A DNA stretch of 64,000 nucleotides from Gammaproteobacteria bacterium (GCA_026706385.1 JAPOYV010000114.1:62001-126000); one strand, 5' to 3'. Counted from the stretch's first letter, positions 8,165 to 18,694 are shown. Notes: generated by a model from the letters alone, not told the origin. Made by a program: numbers and translations.

Positions 8165-9721
8165 TCATTCCTCAATTTTGCGTGATACCGGGATGGAGCC
8201 GATCTCGCCCCCAGCCCAGCCGTGGAAAACGCCGGAAAACTTGCCGGCCTCGGCGCCGGCAACGACGATGTGGATGTTGTCCTTGGACGCGAACTTCGGG
8301 CTACGCCGATTGCGCCGGTCTTCGTCCATGGCGTCGAAGCGGTCGCGCGGGATGCCGCCGCCGATGTCGTCATCGGAGACGAGGTCCGCAAGCGGCCTTG
8401 CCGTGACGCGCTGTATGTGTTCGCGGATATCGTCCTTGGAGAACCGGTCACGCCACAGCGTGTCGACGTGTTCCGGGGAAACCACCAGCAAGGTATCGCT
8501 CGCACCGTGGGCGCGGACGTGCTGCGCGGCTTCCATGGACAGCGCGAAACTCCCCGCGAGCTGACGCGCGGTCCGCGACGACTGATCGACGCAGAGCGCA
8601 GGCCCGCTCGACATGGCGAAAGCGGTCACGACGGAGTCCTCTGCGTCGAATCCGCGCTCCACGTGCATCGCCTCCCAGGGACTACGTTCTTCCCATTCGG
8701 GGAAGCACATCGTGAACTTCATCGGGTTGCCTAGCGTCGACCGTTCCGTGCCGCCGGGCTTGGCGCCGCCGATGTTGCGCACGGCCAGGCGCACGGCGCG
8801 ACCGATCGCCGCATTCGCACGGGTCCCTTGGCCGAGGACGCCCAGGCGCATGTTCATGCCGATCCGTTCCCGGATGGGCCCGTTGACCACCAGCACGGGC
8901 GATGCGCCCATGGTCGTAGCGTTGACGCCATGGATGTTGAATTGCTTCGTGCAGATGGCCTCGATGGCAGCGATGATGACCGGCAGGTACTCGGCTCGGC
9001 AGCCGGCGAGCACGGCGTTCACGGCGATCTTCTCGACCGTGGCCGGCGCATAGTTGGGTGGGATTTCGGCGACGACCTCCTGGCTCGAGCGGCCCGTGCC
9101 CGAGAGCATCCGCAAGACGCGCTCGGGCGTGGGCGGCACCACAGGCAGCCCGTCGGTGAACCCCTGGTCGAACATGAACTCGTGGACGTCGTCGCTCGGG
9201 GCGATGTCGATCCGCCGTGCGCGCAAGGGGCTGTTCTCCGACTCCGCCCGCAGCCGTTCGGCGATGATCGGATCCTGGGTCAGCGAGCCGCACCCCGGTC
9301 GCCACTTCGGAAAGGCATCCCAGTCCACGGCCGCATTCGGAGCGTGGCTCGCGAAGAACGCCTGCCACTCGCTGCGATCGAACCCGACTAGCCGCGCGAC
9401 CTCGCCGCCCTCGCCGTCCGCAAGCAGCACCAGCGGCACGGTCTCCACGTCGTAGGCGAACGATACCTTGAGGATCGAGTCGTCCAGCAACGGAAAGGTC
9501 GGCCCATGGCGGTCGAGGAGCACCCGGTTCCCTTCGGCCGTCTGGCCCGCAGCGAGTACCGGCACGTCTCCGCTCGCCTGCAGGGCGTCGAGCAGCGGCA
9601 TGACGAGGTTGCAGGTGGGACAGTCCTCCTTGACGAAGGTGACGACTGTCGGCGAGCCGGTCGGGAACGCGTGATCCGTTCCCGACGGGTCGGCGAGGGA
9701 GAACGCGGGTAGGGCGGTCAC
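8165..9721 (-). CDS. thioredoxin-like domain fused to a UGSC-operon partner domain
   Basis: 518 residues. Residues ~1-135 are a thioredoxin/TlpA-like fold with the redox pair Cys34-Pro-Thr-Cys37 ('KEDCPTCNLV') and a cis-Pro candidate in 'ETVPLVLL'. After a linker, residues ~180-515 form a domain I cannot name, with landmarks 'TDGLPVVPPTPERV', 'NIHGVNATTMGASPV', 'RLAVRNIGGAKPGGTERSTLG' and a C-terminal 'VAGAEAGKFSGVFHGW'. No signal peptide is seen, so it is probably cytoplasmic. It sits between an RraA-like gene (16-bp gap upstream) and the UGSC selenoprotein (4-bp gap downstream), so the three form an operon. I infer thiol/selenol redox exchange between this protein and the selenoprotein. Confidence 0.8.
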   Translation of the reverse strand: MTALPAFSLADPSGTDHAFPTGSPTVVTFVKEDCPTCNLVMPLLDALQASGDVPVLAAGQTAEGNRVLLDRHGPTFPLLDDSILKVSFAYDVETVPLVLLADGEGGEVARLVGFDRSEWQAFFASHAPNAAVDWDAFPKWRPGCGSLTQDPIIAERLRAESENSPLRARRIDIAPSDDVHEFMFDQGFTDGLPVVPPTPERVLRMLSGTGRSSQEVVAEIPPNYAPATVEKIAVNAVLAGCRAEYLPVIIAAIEAICTKQFNIHGVNATTMGASPVLVVNGPIRERIGMNMRLGVLGQGTRANAAIGRAVRLAVRNIGGAKPGGTERSTLGNPMKFTMCFPEWEERSPWEAMHVERGFDAEDSVVTAFAMSSGPALCVDQSSRTARQLAGSFALSMEAAQHVRAHGASDTLLVVSPEHVDTLWRDRFSKDDIREHIQRVTARPLADLVSDDDIGGGIPRDRFDAMDEDRRNRRSPKFASKDNIHIVVAGAEAGKFSGVFHGWAGGEIGSIPVSRKIEE

Positions 9722-9737
9722 TTGCCTCTGGGCCCGA

Positions 9738-10430
9738 TCAGTGGATCTCGGCGGCGTTGCCCTGGGCTTCGCGCAGCTTCTCGATGTTGAAACCGGGCTG
9801 TTGCGCGGCCTTGATGATGACTCCTTCCCGGCGCGCGATGGCAGCCGCGGCGTCCATCACCTTGTCGGCAACGTCGTGCGGGATGACCACGGCACCGTGC
9901 TGGTCGGCGTGGATCAGGTCGCCATCGGCAACCTGCATGCCGCAGACGCTGACCACGCCGCCGAACGAGACGACGTGCACGAAGGCGTGCGACGGCCCGA
10001 CCCGGTCGGCCATCATCTGGAAACCTGCGGCGACGTCGGGCAGGTCGCGAACGCTGCCGTCGGTGATCACGCCGAGGCAGCCGAGCCCGCTGTGGATGTT
10101 GCTGTTCACTTCGCCCCAGAACGACCCGTAGCCCCGCGAATCCCCGTCGAGGTCCTGGATGATCGAGACCGACGGCTTCGGTCCGCCGTTGTCGATGTAG
10201 TCGTAGTAGTCGCCGGGCTGGTTGCGGCGGTCCGCGGGGTGCTGGGCGCGAATCGTCGCCGTTCGCGCATAGCCGACCATGACGCCGAGTTCGGGTCGCG
10301 TGCACACCAGTGGCTCCACGGTGTAGCCGTAGCCGCGCCTGTGCGAGGCGCAGGATTCGAGGGCGTTGCAGACGGTCGGCGTGTCGATTGTGCGGAGTTG
10401 CTCGAGCAACTCGGCTGGATGTTCGGACAT
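9738..10430 (-). CDS. RraA family protein (HMG aldolase/RraA-like)
   Basis: 230 residues. The fold is shared by RraA (inhibitor of RNase E) and by class II 4-hydroxy-4-methyl-2-oxoglutarate/oxaloacetate aldolases. Landmarks: 'TIDTPTVCNALES', 'GLGCLGVITDGSVRD' (the conserved G-x-x-x-D-G-x-x-R-D active-site strand) and 'GDLIHADQHGAVVIP' (metal/nucleotide-site motif). As the first gene of the operon with the thioredoxin fusion and the selenoprotein it more likely acts as a lyase or decarboxylase than as an RNase regulator. Specific substrate unknown. Confidence 0.88.
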   Translation of the reverse strand: MSEHPAELLEQLRTIDTPTVCNALESCASHRRGYGYTVEPLVCTRPELGVMVGYARTATIRAQHPADRRNQPGDYYDYIDNGGPKPSVSIIQDLDGDSRGYGSFWGEVNSNIHSGLGCLGVITDGSVRDLPDVAAGFQMMADRVGPSHAFVHVVSFGGVVSVCGMQVADGDLIHADQHGAVVIPHDVADKVMDAAAAIARREGVIIKAAQQPGFNIEKLREAQGNAAEIH

Positions 10431-10559
10431 GGGGCTCCCTTACTTGCGTTGACGGTTGAGGGTGGACAATTCGATGGCGCAGTGTAAACCGTAGACGGCT
10501 CCTGCGGGAACGGCGGGCTTGCGGGTACTTCGAAGTCCGCCCCTGCGGCCAACCCTCGA

Positions 10560-12338
10560 GTGGCTTTCGTGGCCATGGCTGGAAGTACCATAGCGGTCTC
10601 GCAGGGAGCGCTGAGAGACGCCTTGCGCCATCCGCCACAGGCAGCGTTTGAGACATCAGCCCGTCGGTTCGTAGGAAATCGACGTTTCCGCGTGGCCGGG
10701 CTGGTGTTTTCGTCCGTCCTTTGCTTGGCCGGAGTCGCGGACCCTAGATTCAGCTCGGTCGCCGAGTCGGCTGGCCTGGACTTCAAGCACGTCAACGGCA
10801 TGGCGGGCGAGCGCTGGATCGTGGAGACCGTCGGCGCCGGCGTGGGCGTCCTCGATTTCGACGGGGACGGCCGGCTGGACATCTGGCTTGTGCAGGGGGG
10901 ACCGCTTCTCGAGCGCGCCGACGGTCTGCCGAGTGATCGCCTGTTCCGAAACGCGAGCACCGGCGGGACCTTGCACTTCGAGGACGTCACCGACCTGTCT
11001 GGGGTCAGCTCGACCGAGTACGGCATGGGCGTCGCGGCCGGCGACATGGACAACGACGGCGACGCGGACGTGTTCGTCGCCAACTTCGGGCCGAACCGCC
11101 TATTCGAGAACCTGGGCGACGGTCGCTTTCGGGACATCACCGAGCACGCCGGACTGGCCGCCCGCGAGTGGTCTGTGAGCGCAAGCTGGGCGGACATCGA
11201 CGGCGACGGCCTGCTCGACCTCTATGTCGTCAACTACCTCGACTACGCGATCACGAACAACAAGGTGTGCCGCGACATCGCATCGCGCGCCGCCTATTGC
11301 GCACCGTCGAGCTATGCGCCCGTGCCCGACCGGCTTTACCGCAACTTAGGCCGCGGTCGCTTCGACGACATCAGCGATGGTGCCGGGATTAGCGGCGTGG
11401 CCGGCCCCGGTCTGGGCGTGGTGTCGCACGACTTCGACGCCGACGGCGCTGTCGACTTCTATGTCGCGAACGACGGTGCGGCGAACTCTCTTTGGCTGAA
11501 CCAAGGCGATGGCCGCTTCGAGGACGGCGCTGGGCTCGCTTTCGTCGCGGTGAACGGCAACGGTGCCGCGGAGGCGGGCATGGGGGTCGATGCGGAGGAT
11601 TTCGACGCCGACTGCGACGTGGATCTGTTCGTGACGCACTTGGCCACGGAGACCAACACGCTATACGTCAACCAAGGCGATTGGTTCAGCGACTCGACCA
11701 ACCAGGCGGGCCTCGCCGCATCGAGCGGCCCGTTCACGGGTTTCGGCACGGGGTGGTTCGATGCGGACAACGACGGCGACCTGGACCTGTTCAGCGCCAA
11801 CGGCGCGGTCTCTGCCATCGCGGCCCTGCGTGAGGCCGGCGATGCGTATCCCCTGCGTCAGCGCAACCAGCTTTGGCTCAACAACGGTCGGGGGCGCTAC
11901 ACCGAAATCCTCGACGAGCCGGCGTTCGGCGCCCTGGAGGTGAGCCGCGGTGTCGCGTTCGCCGATCTCGACAACGACGGCGACGTGGACCTTGTGACCG
12001 CCAACAACAGCGGCGCGGCCCGCGTCTACCGCAACATGGCGAGCGCGTCATGGATCGGAGTGGACTTGCGGGGCAGAGGCGGCGGGACGGCCGTCGGCGC
12101 CGAGGTCTGGCTTGAATCGAGCCCGTGCCCGCGGCGCCGCGTGGCGACCGACGGCAGCTTCGCGTCGGCCAATGACCCACGCATCATCTTCGGCCGAGCC
12201 GACGACGCCACCCCGCAGACCGTCCTCGTCCGCTGGCCGGACGGCACGGAGGCGCGATTCGGCCCCTTGGTACCGGGGCGCTACCATCGGCTTCAACAAC
12301 CGCCGGAACCCGGTGTGGATTCTAAGGAGCTGCCATGA
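10560..12338 (+). CDS. CRTAC1-like FG-GAP repeat protein with ASPIC/UnbV C-terminus
   Basis: Up to 592 residues. Repeated calcium-type motifs 'DFDGDGRLDIWLV', 'DMDNDGDADVFVAN', 'DIDGDGLLDLYVV' and 'DLDNDGDVDLVTAN' mark FG-GAP/VCBS beta-propeller repeats over most of the length, and the tail 'VLVRWPDGTEARFG' is the ASPIC/UnbV domain, the pairing seen in CRTAC1-family proteins. A hydrophobic signal-like segment 'VAGLVFSSVLCLAGVAD' suggests export. The start is uncertain: GTG 10560, ATG 10575, or GTG 10692 just before the hydrophobic segment. The stop overlaps the amidase ATG by 4 bases. Ligand unknown. Confidence 0.85.
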   Translation: MAFVAMAGSTIAVSQGALRDALRHPPQAAFETSARRFVGNRRFRVAGLVFSSVLCLAGVADPRFSSVAESAGLDFKHVNGMAGERWIVETVGAGVGVLDFDGDGRLDIWLVQGGPLLERADGLPSDRLFRNASTGGTLHFEDVTDLSGVSSTEYGMGVAAGDMDNDGDADVFVANFGPNRLFENLGDGRFRDITEHAGLAAREWSVSASWADIDGDGLLDLYVVNYLDYAITNNKVCRDIASRAAYCAPSSYAPVPDRLYRNLGRGRFDDISDGAGISGVAGPGLGVVSHDFDADGAVDFYVANDGAANSLWLNQGDGRFEDGAGLAFVAVNGNGAAEAGMGVDAEDFDADCDVDLFVTHLATETNTLYVNQGDWFSDSTNQAGLAASSGPFTGFGTGWFDADNDGDLDLFSANGAVSAIAALREAGDAYPLRQRNQLWLNNGRGRYTEILDEPAFGALEVSRGVAFADLDNDGDVDLVTANNSGAARVYRNMASASWIGVDLRGRGGGTAVGAEVWLESSPCPRRRVATDGSFASANDPRIIFGRADDATPQTVLVRWPDGTEARFGPLVPGRYHRLQQPPEPGVDSKELP

Positions 12339-13732
12339 ACCCGTTGTGTACGCACACCGCGACCGCACTCGCGCAGATGGTCGCCGCGGGCGACGTCTCG
12401 AGCAGGGAGGTCGTCCAGGCGCATTTGGCCCGCATCGACGCGGTCAACGGCAGCGTTAATGCGGTGACCATCGCCTTGGCCGAGAGCGCGCTTGCTGCGG
12501 CCGATGCTGCCGACGCGGCGCGCGGTGCGGAAAGGAATGGGCCGCTCCACGGCGTGCCGTTCACGATCAAGGAGAACATCGACTGCGTCGGTTCGCCCAC
12601 CACCCAGGGCGTACCGGCCTTGGCCGAATTCATGCCCGCACGCGACGCCGCCGTCGTGGCGCGCATGCGAGGGGCCGGCGGGATTCCGCTGGCGCGCACG
12701 AACCTCCCGGAGATGGGTGTGCGCATCGACACGGACAATCCGCTTCGCGGACGCACGCGCAACCCGTGGCACGGGGCACTGACCCCGGGCGGATCGAGCG
12801 GTGGCGAGGCGGCGGCGCTCGCCACCGGCATGACCCCGATCGGCATCGGCAACGATATCGGTGGCTCGTTGCGCAACCCCGCCTACTGTTGCGGCATTGC
12901 GTCGCTTAAGCCGACCGTCGGGCGTATCCCGCTGGCGGCCGTGAATTCCGGCGAGTACGGCGGCATGTCCATGGCGCTTCTGACCGATGGCCCCATGGCG
13001 CGCTCGGTAGCCGACTTGCGTCTCGGTCTCCGAGTGATGGCTGGCCGCGACATCGTCGATCCGCAATCCACGGATGCTCCGCTCGAAGGCACTGTCCCTG
13101 AACGGCCCCGGGCGGCTCTGGTCACAGCCATTCCGGGCTGCGAACTGCCAAGTGCAACGGTGAGCGAAATCCGCCGTGCCGGACAATTGCTCGCCGACAA
13201 GGGCTGGCGAGTGGAAGAAGCGCAACCGCCCGAACTCGATCGCGTCAACGAGATCTGGGGTGCCGTTCTCGTCATCGACATGGAGGTCGGCTTCGCGGAC
13301 ATGAAGGCGGTCGTGGAACCGGTCACTGCGGCCTACCTGTCACGCCTCCAGGATCATTTCAGACCGTTCACGCGCCCCAACGCCATGGTCCACACGGACC
13401 GGGCGCGGCTGCGCGCGCGATGGTCCAGATTCCTCACCGACTACACGGTCGCGATCGGCCCCACCTGGACGTCCCTGCCGTTTCCGTTCGACGCGGATCT
13501 CGACCCGGACACGGGCACCGAGATGTTCCTACGCACGCTCAAGTTCATCACGCCGGGCAACGTGCTGGGCATTCCGGCGGTCGCGCTGCCCACGGGCGTG
13601 TCGGACGGCTTGCCGACGGGGATCCAGGTGTATGCGGATCTCTTTCGCGAGGATCTGTGTCTGCTCGCGGCCGAGATTATCGAGCGCGGCTGTGCGATGC
13701 CGACGCCGATCGAGCCGGTCCCGCTCGCATGA
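12335..13732 (+). CDS. amidase signature family protein
   Basis: 465 residues. The Ser-cisSer-Lys triad is complete: Lys79 ('PFTIKEN'), Ser154 in 'GGSSGGEAAA' and nucleophile Ser178 in 'DIGGSLRNPA', with the usual 24-residue spacing between the serines. Hydrolyses an amide bond (ammonia or amine release); substrate not predictable from sequence. ATGA overlap with the upstream CRTAC1-like gene implies coupling. Converges with the DAHP synthase gene, whose stop is 8 bp away. Confidence 0.92.
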   Translation: MNPLCTHTATALAQMVAAGDVSSREVVQAHLARIDAVNGSVNAVTIALAESALAAADAADAARGAERNGPLHGVPFTIKENIDCVGSPTTQGVPALAEFMPARDAAVVARMRGAGGIPLARTNLPEMGVRIDTDNPLRGRTRNPWHGALTPGGSSGGEAAALATGMTPIGIGNDIGGSLRNPAYCCGIASLKPTVGRIPLAAVNSGEYGGMSMALLTDGPMARSVADLRLGLRVMAGRDIVDPQSTDAPLEGTVPERPRAALVTAIPGCELPSATVSEIRRAGQLLADKGWRVEEAQPPELDRVNEIWGAVLVIDMEVGFADMKAVVEPVTAAYLSRLQDHFRPFTRPNAMVHTDRARLRARWSRFLTDYTVAIGPTWTSLPFPFDADLDPDTGTEMFLRTLKFITPGNVLGIPAVALPTGVSDGLPTGIQVYADLFREDLCLLAAEIIERGCAMPTPIEPVPLA

Positions 13733-13739
13733 CCTGAGG

Positions 13740-14792
<1,053 letters not shown>

Positions 14793-14867
14793 GCGCGGCT
14801 GGTCTCGTAAGGTTTCGCGAGACGCGCAACTTAGCGCGATCCGGGCGCAAGGTACAATCCTCACCGG

Positions 14868-15458
14868 ATGGACGCGCGGCAAGCAGCCTATTTGCGGCAC
14901 TTGGGCGTCGATGTCTGGGTGCCCCGGCGTCGCCCTGGAGGCGGGCCGCAAGCCGGGGAGCACGAGGGCCTTGCCTCCAGCGCGAGAGACCCCAGTCCGC
15001 TGCCCACGGCCCAACCGATTCCGCCTGAGCGCGTTGATGCGCCGGATGTCGGCGAGCATCGCGCCTCGCCTGCCGCAGATGCCGCCTTCAGGATTCGCTG
15101 CTTTCGGTACGGGCGCGTCTTCGTCGCTCTCGCCGAGGACGCGTGGCCATGGCGCCGCTTCCTGCTCGACGTCGCCCGGGCGATGAACGGCTTCGATGTC
15201 GCCGAGCGCCAGGACCTGGTGTTCGATTGGCCCCAGCCGGGCGCCGATCCAGGGGGCGGCGGTCGCGCTTTCCGGGCTTTCCTGGGACACCAGACCCGGA
15301 ACGGTGAACGCAGCCTGATGTCCGGCCAACGCGTCTTGGACTTGGTCGGCGGCGCTGAGGGACTCACCGACGCCACCGGCGTGCGCATCTACGTGCCGCC
15401 GGGGGCGCCGGACGCGGAAGCCAAGAAACGGCTGTGGGATCGCATTCGGAATCTGTAG
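14868..15458 (+). CDS. HolD-like protein (putative DNA polymerase III psi subunit)
   Basis: 196 residues. The N-terminus 'MDARQAAYLRHLGVDVWVPR' resembles the short clamp-loader-binding peptide of psi subunits, and the C-terminal half ('FLLDVARAMNGFD', 'GGRAFRAFLGHQTRNGERSL') has a psi-like pattern. The position directly before rimI is the holD-rimI order of gammaproteobacteria. A long Pro/Gly-rich linker (residues ~22-75) separates the parts. HolD is poorly conserved, so context carries much of this call. A TACAAT at 14853 would give an almost leaderless transcript. Confidence 0.55.
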   Translation: MDARQAAYLRHLGVDVWVPRRRPGGGPQAGEHEGLASSARDPSPLPTAQPIPPERVDAPDVGEHRASPAADAAFRIRCFRYGRVFVALAEDAWPWRRFLLDVARAMNGFDVAERQDLVFDWPQPGADPGGGGRAFRAFLGHQTRNGERSLMSGQRVLDLVGGAEGLTDATGVRIYVPPGAPDAEAKKRLWDRIRNL

Positions 15459-15922
15459 CCGTCGGCTCGAGAGGCTTGCGTCGGATGACGCCCGCGGATC
15501 TCGACCACGTCACCGGGATCGAGCATCGGGCCTACGACTTCCCTTGGTCTCGGGGCGTCTTCGCCGACTGTCTTGACGAAGGTCACGAGTGTTGGGTCGC
15601 CACGGCCGGAGGGGCCGTGGTCGGACACGGCGTGCTCGCGGTCGGGGCGGGCGAAGCGCAGTTACTCAACGTGTGCGTGGCTCCTGACGCGCAAGGAGCC
15701 GGCCACGGTCGCGCCTTGTCGGCCCGCTTGGTCGAAAGGGCCCACGTCGCGGGGGCGGAGCGTGTATTCCTGGAGGTCCGCATCTCGAACAGGGTCGCGA
15801 TGACGCTTTACGACGCGTTGGGGTTTCGCGAGGTCGGTCGCCGTCGAAACTACTATCGGACCGAAACCGGGCGCGAAGACGCCCTTGTCATGGCGTTGGA
15901 CCTACGCGGCGTTCGCGACTGA
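15434..15922 (+). CDS. rimI: ribosomal-protein-alanine N-acetyltransferase RimI
   Basis: 162 residues from GTG 15434; a shorter form from TTG 15476 or ATG 15485 would better match the usual ~150 residues. GNAT fold: acetyl-CoA loop 'DAQGAGHGRALS' (QxxGxG/A type), 'VFLEVRISNRVAMTLYDALGF' region and C-terminal 'RRNYYRTETGREDALVM', all close to RimI, which acetylates the N-terminal Ala of ribosomal protein S18. Overlaps the holD-like gene by 25 bases, consistent with the conserved holD-rimI pair. Confidence 0.9.
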   Translation: MGSHSESVAVGSRGLRRMTPADLDHVTGIEHRAYDFPWSRGVFADCLDEGHECWVATAGGAVVGHGVLAVGAGEAQLLNVCVAPDAQGAGHGRALSARLVERAHVAGAERVFLEVRISNRVAMTLYDALGFREVGRRRNYYRTETGREDALVMALDLRGVRD

Positions 15923-15926
15923 ACGC

Positions 15927-16310
15927 TCAGAACCAGGTCGATTCGAGAACCTTGTGCCCGCGTCCCGCCATGCAGCGTATGACGATGCTCTTGCGTTCGT
16001 GAACGGTGACTTGTGCGCCTTGCACCGCACCGCCACCGGCGCCCACCACGGCACCGGCGATGGCGCCGGGTACGCCCTCGGCAACAGCACCCAGGACGCC
16101 GCCGACCGCTGCGGATTTGGCCGTTTCGAGCTTCACGTCCTCGTTCATGTGATCGCGCTGTCGCGCCAGCGCCTGGCAATCGGCGAGGTCGGCCTCGTAC
16201 TTTTCCGGGTCGCTGCCGTCCACGATGGGCCGGTGCTTCGCGCCGGTGTTGAAACAGCCGCCGAGCAGCAAGCCGACCGCGACAACGGCAATGCAAGCAG
16301 TCACTTTCAT
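15927..16310 (-). CDS. glycine-zipper lipoprotein
   Basis: 127 residues. Signal peptide with lipobox 'VGLLLGGC' (Cys19) predicts an acylated envelope protein. Residues ~68-100 form a glycine-zipper segment ('AAVGGVLGAVAEGVPGAIAG' and the following Gly/Ala run), a transmembrane or oligomerising motif common in small outer-membrane lipoproteins. Convergent with rimI. Function unknown. Confidence 0.8.
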   Translation of the reverse strand: MKVTACIAVVAVGLLLGGCFNTGAKHRPIVDGSDPEKYEADLADCQALARQRDHMNEDVKLETAKSAAVGGVLGAVAEGVPGAIAGAVVGAGGGAVQGAQVTVHERKSIVIRCMAGRGHKVLESTWF

Positions 16311-16389
16311 TGGCTACGGTCCACGTTTGATGCGCTGATCGTAACGTTCTGACCTGAACGATGGCTGAACGTTCCGCGGGTCGTCCAGG

Positions 16390-17565
16390 TCAGCGCGACG
16401 CCAGCTCCTCATCGGCGATCAAAGCGTGTCGGCGGAAGGCACCCGGGAACGGATGCACCATGAGGTTGCGCAACTCGCGGCGTTCGCGTTCGCTCAACTC
16501 GGCGTAGGCCGGACTCTCCAGGAAGTCCTTGTAAGGACCGCCCGTGTCGTTCTTGGGCACCACGTAGGCCGGCACCATGGCCTGCAGCATCGCAGCGCGC
16601 TTGTGGTCGGTGCGATTGACGCCGGCGCGGTGCCAGGTTCGTGCGTCGTAGAGGATCGTGCTGCCCGCGGGCGCCTCGATGATGTCGGCTTCCGGTCCCG
16701 TGTAGGGCAGCCCGTGCTCGGCGCGGTAGCCGGGTCTACCGTGGTCGCCAGCTCGTCCCCAGGCCTTGGGCGGCGGTCGCTCCAGCGTGTGGGAGCCGAG
16801 CTTGAACGCCGTTGCGCCGCGCACCTTGGTGAACTCGGAGACGCAGACGTTGCGCTGGACGCCGAGCACGGTCGCACCGGACGGGGTAGGCACAGCGGCG
16901 AAGGCCGGAATGCCCCAGTGATAGGGATAGTCCGAGTGCCAGCCCTGGACGTTGCGCTTGCCGTCGTCCCTGGTCAGGACGACGATCGCGGGCGAATGCC
17001 CGAGCGTCACCTCGTCGAGGCCCATGTACTGCCGGGTCAGCCACAGCGAAACCGGTTCAGCCGCGGTTTTGGCCACGGCAGCGCTTTGGCAGAGCTGCGC
17101 CGCGGTGCGGTCCACCTCCCGGTCCGCGTGGCCGTCGGTGCAGGCGACCCGCTGCAGCTCATCGACCAGTTCCGGAGCGACGACGCAGGTCAGGCACACC
17201 CAGCCGTGTTCCTTGAAGAACTCGAGGTACTGAGACGGGAGTTGCTCGGGACCGTGGCCGGCCGCGAACCGGGCCGGGGCGCCCGACGGCGTGCCGTCGT
17301 CGCCGAGCGCATGTCCGTCGAGGCTGAGGTCGAAGCCGCCATCCGCGGCGCGAGGAGTCGCCTTCAGTTCGCGACCGGTCAGGGCATGCCGGTAGGTATC
17401 GCCCGCGAGCGCGACCCACATCGCGTGATCATCGGCCGCATCGTCGACGGCGGTCGCGCCGTCGACGATGCGCAGGAAGCGCCCATCGGGCGCCGTGAGT
17501 AGGGCGAAGTGGTTTCCGGTGGCCGCGATCTTGACGACGCGCTCTTGGAACAGCGGTTCGCCCAT
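16390..17565 (-). CDS. phytanoyl-CoA dioxygenase family protein, long form
   Basis: 391 residues from ATG 17565. Iron ligands are visible as 'GWHSDYPYHWG' (HxD) and 'ARTWHRAGVNRT' (distal His plus the following Arg). The first ~100 residues ('GNHFALLTAPDGRFLRIVDG') are a separate beta-rich domain not found in minimal PhyH proteins; the oxygenase part begins around 'YLEFFKEHGWVCLT'. Fe(II)/2-oxoglutarate oxygenase; substrate unknown. It follows the two acyl-CoA dehydrogenase genes on the same strand, 20 bp after the second, so it is probably in that operon and could act on a CoA ester. Confidence 0.88.
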   Translation of the reverse strand: MGEPLFQERVVKIAATGNHFALLTAPDGRFLRIVDGATAVDDAADDHAMWVALAGDTYRHALTGRELKATPRAADGGFDLSLDGHALGDDGTPSGAPARFAAGHGPEQLPSQYLEFFKEHGWVCLTCVVAPELVDELQRVACTDGHADREVDRTAAQLCQSAAVAKTAAEPVSLWLTRQYMGLDEVTLGHSPAIVVLTRDDGKRNVQGWHSDYPYHWGIPAFAAVPTPSGATVLGVQRNVCVSEFTKVRGATAFKLGSHTLERPPPKAWGRAGDHGRPGYRAEHGLPYTGPEADIIEAPAGSTILYDARTWHRAGVNRTDHKRAAMLQAMVPAYVVPKNDTGGPYKDFLESPAYAELSERERRELRNLMVHPFPGAFRRHALIADEELASR

Positions 17566-17585
17566 ACGGCCTTCCCTAGGCGTCC

Positions 17586-18674
17586 TTAAACCCAGGCTTG
17601 TACGCGCGCGGCTTCTTCGCGCACGAGTTCCGGTGCGCCGAGCATTTGACGGTTGAAGCCGATGCGCTTGAACCAGTAGTGCAAGCCCAAGAGGTCCGTG
17701 ATTCCCATGCCGCCGTGCACCTCGGTCGACTTGCGGGCAACGAACTTGCCGACTTCGGACAGGTGCGCCTTGGCGTGGCAGGCCATCAACCGGCCTTCCT
17801 CGGGAATGGCGCTGTAGGCGTGCGCGGTATACCAGATCAGGGATCGGCAAGGCTCCAGTTCAGCCGCCATCTCGGCGCACATGTGCTTGACGGCTTGGAA
17901 CGAGCCGATCACCCGGTTGAATTGACGCCGCTCCTTGGCGTACTCGATGGCCTTGTCCGTCATCACTTGGGCGGCACCGAGCGTGTCGGCGGCCAGGATG
18001 ATGCGGCCCACGTCGATTGTCGTCAGCAGGGGTTCGCGGTTGGTTACGGAGCCGGGCAGCACTTCCGCGTCGACGCGGTCCAGGGTGATCTCCGAGACCG
18101 TGCGCGTGCGGTCGATGGTCTTGAGCCTCTCGCGGCTCACACCGCTGGCGCCGGGATCGACGAGGTGCAGGGCGCCGTCGTCGGACGCAATGATCAGGAT
18201 GTCGGCGCTTGCGGCGTCCATGGCGAACATCGCCTTGCCACGGAGCTTGCCGCCCGCTGCCGTTACCCCATCGGACTCGCGTCGACCGATCTGTTCGCCC
18301 AAGCCCACGCCCGCAACGACTTCGCCGGCCGCGAGTTGCGGCAGCCAAGTCTCTTTCTGCCCGGTGCTGCCGGCTTCGGCGAGTGCGACGGGTGCCATGA
18401 TCGACGACGCCACGTACGGAACAGGCGCGACGGCTGCACCGAGGGCTTCCGCGATCAGGGCGGCTTCCAGGACGCCCAAGCCCACGCCGCCGTAGTCCTC
18501 GTCGATGAGAACGCCGTGCACACCTAGGTTGGTCAATTCCTGCCAGACGTCGTCGGCGCGTGACCCGCGGGCCTCCGCCACCTCGCGCACGCGCGACAAC
18601 GGGCAGCCGGATTCCAAGTAGCCCGCGATGCTGTCCTGCAGCATGCGCTGCTCTTCACTTAGAGCGAAGTCCAT
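17586..18674 (-). CDS. acyl-CoA dehydrogenase family protein (small partner)
   Basis: 362 residues. N-terminal 'MDFALSEEQRMLQDSI' and later 'YAKERRQFNRVIGSFQAVKHM' and 'EVHGGMGIT' are acyl-CoA dehydrogenase landmarks (FAD and substrate sites). It is shorter than the usual 380-400 and follows the 401-residue paralogue with a 20-bp gap. Pairs of this kind form alpha2beta2 dehydrogenases in steroid and related side-chain degradation, where one subunit carries the catalytic base. That heteromer role is inferred from gene order only. Confidence 0.88.
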   Translation of the reverse strand: MDFALSEEQRMLQDSIAGYLESGCPLSRVREVAEARGSRADDVWQELTNLGVHGVLIDEDYGGVGLGVLEAALIAEALGAAVAPVPYVASSIMAPVALAEAGSTGQKETWLPQLAAGEVVAGVGLGEQIGRRESDGVTAAGGKLRGKAMFAMDAASADILIIASDDGALHLVDPGASGVSRERLKTIDRTRTVSEITLDRVDAEVLPGSVTNREPLLTTIDVGRIILAADTLGAAQVMTDKAIEYAKERRQFNRVIGSFQAVKHMCAEMAAELEPCRSLIWYTAHAYSAIPEEGRLMACHAKAHLSEVGKFVARKSTEVHGGMGITDLLGLHYWFKRIGFNRQMLGAPELVREEAARVQAWV

Positions 18675-18694
18675 GGTCTATACCTATGTCGTGC

